Source of the DNA: Dugong dugon
Taxonomy: Eukaryota; Chordata; Mammalia; Sirenia; Dugongidae
Direction of reading: 5' to 3'
Length of the DNA stretch: 64,000 nt
Assembly: GCA_030035585.1 (NCBI GenBank)
Contig: CM057482.1
Location: 8,295,001 to 8,359,000 of the forward strand
Below the pieces are notes generated by a model, which worked only from the letters and a program-made list of their open reading frames with translations, did not search any database and was not told where the DNA came from. Below, one piece after another: positions 57,147-64,000 of the stretch; positions within the stretch are counted from its first letter, which is position 1, and each line of letters begins with the position of its first letter. The translations under genes were made by a program, and so were the position numbers.

Positions 57147-57956
57147 CTGTTCACAGTTACTTAAAGAACTTTTCTGCAAACGGCTTCTGACTTCTAACGT
57201 TGAGCTCTATCATTTTCAAAGGCATTCCTGCATTCAGGGAAAAGTTGCTGCTTTCACTGGTCTCCTAATATGCAGCAAAATTATACTTAAAAATGTGATT
57301 ACAAAGTCCTTTTGTCTCTTTCCTAGCGTCCCTGGCTGTGCCAGCCCACTCACAGCGAACGTTACTGTACCTGCTGACGGCTTGTGCTGAGGCCGCACAC
57401 CAGCATCTGAGAGTTGGTAGCGCCCTTAGCTGTGTGCACTGTAGTTCATGGTCCTGCAGGATGCTGCATACTGACCCTCACTGATAATGGCCCTTCCGTC
57501 AGTCTGAGTAAGCGAAGGTGAAGCAGTTTTACTTAGTCAGTTTCCTTGCTTCTCAGGCTATATGATGAAGCTCACGCCTCTAGTGATACGTGTACTCTTA
57601 CTCAGATTCCAAATTAAAACAAGCTTATTGTGCCTGTTGGTAATTGTTTTTCCTTACAAATTTGATTTACTTTTTAATTAAACCAAATCTAGTCTAGGTA
57701 ATGAGGTGTTTGCATTTAATGTAGATATTTAATTGTGTACGTTGTTATTGTGTATACCACCCAGGTAAGACTTGCTCAGGATGTGCATCACCTTTTAATT
57801 AGAACAGTGAGGCCACATTTCCCTGATTTTAAGCTGGATAGCCGGGTCCTGTTTTCAGGGATATGTATGTATCCCTGGGCTGTCCTTGGTGACCGTGGGG
57901 CCATGTTTTCCAGGCTTTATGTCTTTTGCCATCTTGCCTTCATATGTGCTATGCGC

Positions 57957-58087
57957 TTGAAGGAGGAAGACCTGGTGATCTGCTGCCATAAAGATTACAG
58001 CCTAGAAAACCCTGTGGGGCGGTTCTACTCTGTCACATGGGATCGCTGTGAGTCCCAGTCAGCTCGATGACACCTAACAGCAACATC
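57957..58087 (+). repeat. AfroSINE 3' part
   Basis: Truncated copy: gacctggtgatctgctgcca, then tcagctcgatgacacctaac plus tail. Confidence 0.85.
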
Positions 58088-58869
58088 CACTTGAACGATT
58101 CAGAGTTTAAAAAAAAAAAATAGGGAGAAGGTTGGGTTTGTCACAGAGCCAGGTTGAAGAGAAAGGCCAGGCAAAGATTTCAGTCACGTTGCTTCTGGGC
58201 GAGGCACGGAGAGGTGTGTTTAATGCGGAAATTTCTTTCAATTTTTTGAAAACTTGTTTAGCACTGTTGCACAAAGTCAGTACACTAGGGACATTTTTAT
58301 GAGATTCTCTTTCACCTTTCTTCAGTCTCCTTGACAATTTCTGGATTCAGAATAATGGGAATGGGTAACTAAAAAATTTTCCAAGTTTTCAGGCATTTAA
58401 GGATTACGTAATGCATCTCATCTGCTGTAGAGATGGGGCAATAGGTCCTAGAAAGAGATAGAGGGTAAGACACAGAACTGGTGACAGCTGGAAGCCAGAA
58501 AAAGTGCCAGCTCTCCCAAATGAAGTCTGATGTGCTTTATCTACAGGGTGGTTTTCCTCAGGTCACCTCCAAAGAATCCCAGAAAGAGGCATTTTATTGG
58601 AGAATGAAGTATAAACAACACATAAACCAATAGCCAGGCATATACTTTATGCTCCCCTGTGTTGAGAAAGTGTTTGTAGAAAGCATGCTGTCCTTCCTTC
58701 TTTGACTTATTGAGGACCTCCTGTGCACGTTCTGCCATGCCAGGGAAAGGGAAGGTGGAAGGGAAATACTGAGATACTATACCGAGTCCTTGATGTTTTC
58801 GAGACTGCAGATTACTTGGCAAATAAACTTACGAAAAGGTGATTACAGAGAGTCAAAATTTGGCTCTGA

Positions 58870-60577
58870 TGATTTCTGCAAGGTCTGGCCTTATAACTGT
58901 GTTTTAAAATGCAGGATGGTTTATTGAGGATGCCAGATGTAGCAGTAGAGGCTGCTATTAATTATTTCTAGAAAGGCAAGAAAGGTACGGTGCAAGAAGC
59001 AATGCTCATCAAAGAATTCAGTAAAATAGAAGGAAAATCTAAAGAAGCATTAGCTGTTAAAACAGCGACAATGACAAAACACGAGGTGGAAAACTTTTGG
59101 AAGTAAATGATCCCAGTCAGAGCCTTCTGTGGGCCTCACCGTATGGGGGAGATTAGAGATGCTGATAGACGTCAGACCTTAAATTAGGTATAAGTGATTA
59201 AATTGAAGATCGCGCTAGGTGGTGAGTAGACAGTGTTCACTGCACAATTCTTTCAACTTCTTTGTATGTTTGAAGATTTTCATAGTAAGACTTTTGGGGA
59301 AAATTGAAGGTAGTCAAGTAGGATAGAAATAGACTATATAGCTTCCAAACCAGTAAAGGTAGAAAAAAGAAGGAATATAAACAACTTGACTAATACAGCA
59401 ATTGTTGTGCAGGATAGCTATAGAAACAAAGCCAGAAAAAGTAAATAAAATGCACAAAATAAGATGGTAAAAAATCTTCCAAATTATATTAGCCATCATT
59501 GGAAATACAAGTAGATCAAACTCACCAGTTAACAGAGGTTCTCATATTGAGTAGGATTTTTTTTTTTTTTTTTTTTTTTAAGTATCAGTATCTGCTATTC
59601 CCAAGAGAAACACTTAAAATTTAAGGACAAAGAAAAATCGCAATTATAGGCATGGGTAATGACCAGGAAATTACTAGTTAAATCAAAGCTGGAGAAGTTA
59701 TATTTAATATTACACAAAATAGACTTTAAAGCAAACAAGGCGCAAGTAGAGATAAAGAAGATCATTATAAAGACAGAAGGAATAATTCACCAGTACAAAT
59801 AATAGTCACAAATGTGTATGCATCCAACAACATTGTCTTCAAATATGTAAAGGAGAGGTAGACAGAATTACAGGAGAATTTCAGAGTTAGTGGAATATTT
59901 TAATGGATTAATTTAACATATCTCCCTCAGAGAGTGACTGATACAAGAACATCAAAATAGAAGGAAATAATTAAGAGAAAGTAAAGAAGTAGAAACCATA
60001 GCAAGGATTAATAAAACCAAAGCTGTATTTTTTTTTTTAATTAATAAAATATGTTAAGACTCTGGCAAGTTTGATCAAGAAAAAAAAGAAGAAGAAAAAG
60101 ACATAAAGATTATCAGTAATAAGAATGGGCTGTATCTACAGATTAAAAATCAGAGAGAATGTGATGAAAACTTTAAGCCAAAAAAATTGAAAACATTGAC
60201 AAAGTGGATAGTAAGGAAATCTAAATAGACCTATAAAGGTTACTAAAAACTGACTTATTAACTTAAAATACACCAATCAAACAAACAATACCCAAGCAAA
60301 ACAAAATACAAACAACTAAGCTCAGGTTATTTCAGAGAATAGAAAAAAAGTAAATCTCATCTTAACTTGGAACTAGTAAAACGATCATACCAAAATTGAA
60401 TATAGACTATGTAAAATTTTTAAACTGTAGGTCATTCTAACTTAAGAATATAGATGCTCTCCCTACAAAAGATAGTAAAATATTAACAAACTAGCTCCAG
60501 CGTGGCATACGTGTATGTGTAAGTACAAGTTATCGTAACTAAGTAGGGTTTCTTTCAGGGATGCAAAATTCCTTTAT
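58870..60577 (+). pseudogene. Old L1 ORF2 region, decayed
   Basis: AT-rich and strand-consistent. Characteristic pieces include aaaatagactttaaagcaaa, gtgtatgcatccaacaacat, aatgggctgtatctacag-type decay, and gccaaaaaaattgaaaac. Many stops; a run of about 20 T near 59560-59579. It appears to continue after younger insertions at 62407 and 63642. Confidence 0.6.
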
Positions 60578-60591
60578 TCAACAAATGATTT

Positions 60592-61227
60592 TTAATAGTA
60601 TTTTACTGTGTTTAAGGTGAAAGTTTACACAGTAAATCGGGTTCCCATTTAACAATTTCTGCACAAAGTATTCAGTGACATTGGCTGCATTTTTCACAAT
60701 GTGTCATCATTCCCATTCATTCTTTTCTGATTGTACCATTTCCAATACTCTAGTCTCCCTGTCCTTATGCTTTGCTTTAGAGTAATTTTTGACCATTTGG
60801 TCTCCTATAGATGATCTTTTATAGGAGCTCATTGCTAATGGGTGGTATTCTTTATTTTATGAACCAAACTGTTATTTAGCTAAAAGGTGACCTCAAGGGA
60901 TAATTTTGGTTTAAGGTTTGAAGACTATCTCAGGGTGATAGTCTCAGGGAGTCCTCTAGTCTCAACCAGTCCAGTAAGTCTGGACTTCTTAAGAATCTGA
61001 GTTCTGGTCCACATTTTTCTCCCATTCTATCAGGATCCATCTACTGTGACCCTAATCAGAATGGTTGGTAGTGGTAGCCGGACACCATCTAGTTCTTCTG
61101 GTCTCAGGGTAGCTGAAGCTGTGGTTTGTGTAGACTGTCAGTCCTGTAGACTGTTTTCTGAGTCTTTTGTTCCCTTCTCTTTTGTTGTGGATGAGTATAG
61201 ACCAATAGTTATATCTTAGAGGGCTGC
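60592..61227 (-). mobile_element. L1-type 3' end inserted into L2, minus strand
   Basis: A 636-bp insertion flanked by tcaacaaatgattt (60578-60591) and tcaacaaataattt (61228-61241), a 14-bp duplication with one change. Its reverse complement carries agaactagatggtgtccggc and gtgtaaactttcacc, the family marks. Confidence 0.8.
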
Positions 61228-61385
61228 TCAACAAATAATTTATTGAATGCCTGCTGTGTGGCAAGTACTGGGCATTGGAGATATAGCAGAGTAAGATGCA
61301 GTCAAACATCCTACCCTCAGGGAACTTATAATCTAGTGCAGAGAGGGAGACAGTAAGTAATAATAAACATGTAAAATGCATAATA
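61228..61385 (+). repeat. L2 3'-end fragment
   Basis: tttattgaatgcctgctgtg, then tgggcattggagatatagca and agggaacttataatctag are typical of L2. Confidence 0.6.
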
Positions 61386-61721
61386 TATTAAATGATGATG
61401 AATGCCAAGATGATAATTAAAGCAGAAGAGGTTTATAGGGGATGTGTGTGTGTTTCAGTGAGTGGGGAGGACCTTGCCGTTTTAGAATGGATGTCCAAGG
61501 AAGGCCTCATGGAGAAGATAATTGAGTTTGTTGGGTTTAACATTAAAAAGTATCTTAATGTAATTTACTCGGCTAGTAGATTAAAGAAGAAAGAATATAC
61601 AGTTGTCTTAATTAGAGAGGAAGATTTTGACAAAATACAATAACCAGGATTAAAAAAGAAAGACAAATAAACCTCACGGCACACCAGGAATGTATGAAAA
61701 CCATAATCTCCTAAAGGGTAT

Positions 61722-62406
61722 TGTTAGGAACTAAACTGTGTCCCCCAAAAATGTGTGTCAACTTGCCTAGGCCATGATTCCCGGTATTGTGTGGTTGTCC
61801 ACCATTTTTGATCTGATGCAATTATCCTATGTGTTGTAAATCCTAACCTCTTTGATGTTAAAGGAAGGCCATGTGGCACAGTAGTTAAGAGCTCAGCTGC
61901 TAACCAAAAGGTCAGCAGTTCCAATCCACCAACTGCTGCTTGGAAACCCTATGGGGCAGTTCTGCTCTGTCCTATAGGGTCACTATCAGTTGGAATCCAC
62001 TGGACGGCAATGGATGGATGATGTTAATGAGGCAGGATTAGGGGCAGTTATGTTAATGAGGCAGGACTCAATCTACAGGATTAGGTTGCATCTTGAATCA
62101 ATCTCTTTTGAGATATAAAAGAGAAAAGCAAGCAGAGAGGAGACAGACCTCATACCACCAAAAAAGAAGTGCCAAGAGCAGAGCTCGTCCTTTGGACCTG
62201 GGGTCCTTGAGCTGAAAAACTCGTGGACCGAGGAAAGATTGATGACAAGTACTTTCCCCCAGAGCTGAGAGAGAGAGAAAGACTTCCCCTGGAGCTGGCA
62301 CCCTGAATCGGACTTCTAGCCTCCTAAACCATGAGAGAATAAACTTCTGTTTGTGAAAGGCATCTTCTTCTGGTATTTGCTATAGCAGCACTGGATGACT
62401 AAGACA
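61722..62406 (+). mobile_element. Solo LTR, MaLR-like, hosting an AfroSINE
   Basis: Bounded by tgttaggaac and gactaagaca (TG...CA) and flanked by ggtat on both sides (61717-61721, 62407-62411). It contains a TATA-like tttgagatataaaagagaaa and an AATAAA-bearing gagaataaacttctgtttgt, consistent with LTR promoter and poly-A signals. Same family as 23941-24406. Confidence 0.85.
61862..62019 (+). repeat. AfroSINE (type 1) inside the LTR
   Basis: Flanked by gatgttaa (61854-61861 and 62020-62027). The sister LTR at 23941 lacks it, which confirms insertion after the LTR family spread. Confidence 0.9.
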
Positions 62407-62411
62407 GGTAT

Positions 62412-63112
62412 CTACGGCAAGCATTACAGTGAATGGTTTAGCATTAGAAGCAGTCCCTTTAATGTCAGGAAGTAGAGGTGGATGCTGGCTGTCAGTTTCG
62501 CTTGTTCAAACAATGCTAATAGCCTAACAAGTGCAATAATGTAGAAAAAGAAAGAAACAGTATCGGGATTGGAAGGAAAAACCAAAGTGTTGTTAGTTGT
62601 GGGTAATCTGATTATTCATGTAGGTAATTCTGTCAATCTAAACTATTAGAACTAATAAGGGTTTGAAGGTCTCTGAGAAAAGATTAGTATGTAACAAATA
62701 GTGTTCCCATAGATAATTAACCAACAGTTAGAAGATACAATATGAAATTAAAGAGATACCTTTTGTAATAGCAACTAAAGTATAATTTATCTTGGAATGA
62801 AGCTGTCCAAAGATCTCTAAGATCTAACTGATAAACTGATAAAAGTTTAGTGAAGAGCATAAAAGAAGGTCTGAATAAATTGAGTGATTTTCTTTGTTAA
62901 TGGATAGGAAGGCTTAATATTATGAAAAGCTGTTCTATCCAAATTGATCTATAAATTCGGTTCAATTCCAATCAAAATTTCACTTATTATCAAGTAATGA
63001 GAAAAACTAATATGAGGTAAATATGCAGGGGGGAGGGTGTATATGAGAACTTGTACTTTCTGCAATATTTTTTTCTATAAACCTAAAACTGCTTTAAAAA
63101 ATAGTCTGTTAT
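62412..63112 (+). pseudogene. Old L1 ORF2 end and 3' UTR, decayed
   Basis: aattaaagagataccttttg, then aattccaatcaaaatttcac are L1 ORF2 landmarks. gcaatatttttttctataaa and cctaaaactgctttaaaaaa are a known old-L1 3' terminus. Confidence 0.65.
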
Positions 63113-63626
63113 ACTAATGGACCAAAACTACCACGGCCTCCACCAGCCTGAGTACAGCACAACTAGATGGTATCCGGCTACCACCACTGACTGCCCTGAC
63201 AGGGATCACAACAGAGGGTCCTGGACAGAGCTGAATGAAAATGTAGAACAAAATTCTAACTCAGAAAAAAAGACCAGACTTACTGGTCTGACAGATTGGA
63301 GAAACCCGGAGAGTATGGCCTCTGGACACCATTTTAACTCAGTACTGAGGTCACTCCTGAGGTTCATCCTTCGGCCAAAGATTAAACAGGCGCATAAAAC
63401 AAAACGAGACTAAGTGGGCATGCCAGCCCAGGGGCAAGGATGAGAAGGCAGACGGGGACAGGAAAGCTGGTAATGGGGAACCCAAGGTCAAGAAGCGAGA
63501 GTGTTGACATGTCATGGGGTTGGCAACCAATGTCATAAAACAATATGTGTATTAAATGTTTAATGAGAAACTAACTTGCTCTGTAAACCTTCATCTAAAG
63601 TGCAGTAAAACATAGATACAAAGAAT
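63113..63626 (+). mobile_element. L1-type 3' end inserted into an old L1
   Basis: A 514-bp insertion flanked by a perfect 15-bp duplication aaaatagtctgttat (63098-63112 and 63627-63641). The left flank reads ttt/aaaa, a typical L1 endonuclease site. Family marks: aactagatggtatccggcta, agaccagacttactggtctg, cataaaacaatatgtg and ctctgtaaaccttcatctaa. Confidence 0.88.
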
Positions 63627-63641
63627 AAAATAGTCTGTTAT

Positions 63642-64000
63642 TTCAAAAAAAAAAGTCTAGAACCATCTGAAAATAAAAACATTTTCTAAAGAAAAAAATT
63701 AATAATGACTATATCAATAAGGGTGTTAACCATTAATATGGACTAGTCAAAGTTCAAGACTAGCCACGGCTCATTGAAGAAACACGGAGAAGCCATGCAT
63801 TTAAAGATGACAAATTCTTATAAAACTGTAGTAACTAAAGCACCATATTACTGGTATAGGGTGATGTAGGAGTCAAAAAGATGGATAAATCTACTGTCAT
63901 GAATATTCAAGTATTTTATTAGGCAAAATACATCACCAAGTTAAGAATGAAGTTGTAGACTGGAAGAAGAATTCTCATATTTTCAATGCAGGCTGCCAAA
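63642..64000 (+). pseudogene. Old L1 fragment, runs to the window end
   Basis: AT-rich; ctgtagtaactaaagcacca and ttactggtatagg resemble the ORF2 landmark in which a residue run of the form 'aaaacagtatggtactggca' occurs. It probably belongs to another old L1 copy, because an L1 3' terminus already passed at about 63100. Confidence 0.5.

Larger units (their letters stand above)
54743..64000 (+). other. TLN2: TLN2 intron (phase 2), 5' 9.2 kb only
   Basis: Starts with GTAAAT. I found no sequence matching the next talin exon up to the window end. Sub-stretches: a pyrimidine run (54770-54830); an LTR (55384-55790); a tRNA-Gly-headed SINE (56866-57146); a SINE 3' end (57957-58087); then from about 58870 an AT-rich old L1 with L2, L1-3'-end and LTR insertions. 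55800-56860, 57150-57950 and 58090-58870 hold nothing recognised. Confidence 0.85.

Noticed and set aside
57320-57390. Possible next talin-2 exon after a tttcctag acceptor-like site
   Set aside because: The peptide does not match the talin sequence expected after GFL(D), and no suitable donor follows.
1-64000. Search for the TLN2-hosted microRNA, CRISPR-like arrays, or a clustered novel gene system
   Set aside because: I saw no miR-190-like hairpin sequence, no spaced direct repeats apart from the minisatellite and SINEs, and no group of genes besides talin-2. A covariance-model scan would settle the RNA question.

Overview
The window is ordinary mammalian chromosomal DNA, almost all of it intron and interspersed repeat. 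The repeats suggest an afrotherian, most likely an elephant or close relative. About thirty copies of tRNA-derived SINEs with the AfroSINE layout are present, along with RTE-class LINE fragments sharing their 3' ends and an L1-type 3'-end family I know from elephant sequence. Species assignment is inference: I could not run a database search, and repeat family names come from memory of consensus sequences.

The only protein-coding gene I can support is the 5' coding part of talin-2 (TLN2), on the + strand. Six exons (45868-46039, 48278-48375, 49785-49914, 50703-50855, 52890-53032, 54615-54742) have AG/GT borders and compatible phases. They join into one open frame of 262 codons plus 2 bases: the start codon, F0, F1 and the first part of F2 of the talin head. 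The next exon lies beyond the window, so the last intron here exceeds 9.2 kb. The exons differ from talin-1 in the N-terminal KICVRHCNVV segment and fit talin-2.

Layout: 1-45867 lies upstream of the first coding exon and is probably a 5' intron of TLN2. It holds AfroSINEs, RTE pieces (about 6.1-8.5 kb, 15 kb, 21-24 kb), several solo LTRs, old L1, L2 and MIR fragments, and a roughly 1.06-kb C-rich minisatellite (36155-37215). 45868-54742 is the talin head coding region, its short introns also holding SINEs. 54743-64000 is the next intron: one solo LTR, a SINE with a tRNA-Gly-like head, and a long AT-rich old L1 broken up by younger insertions.

Many insertions still show target-site duplications, so relative ages can be read: LTR inside RTE, L1 3' ends inside RTE, L2 and older L1, SINE inside LTR, SINE inside SINE. 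I found no CRISPR array, operon, functional RNA gene or undescribed system. The long open frames on both strands of the minisatellite are a by-product of its composition.
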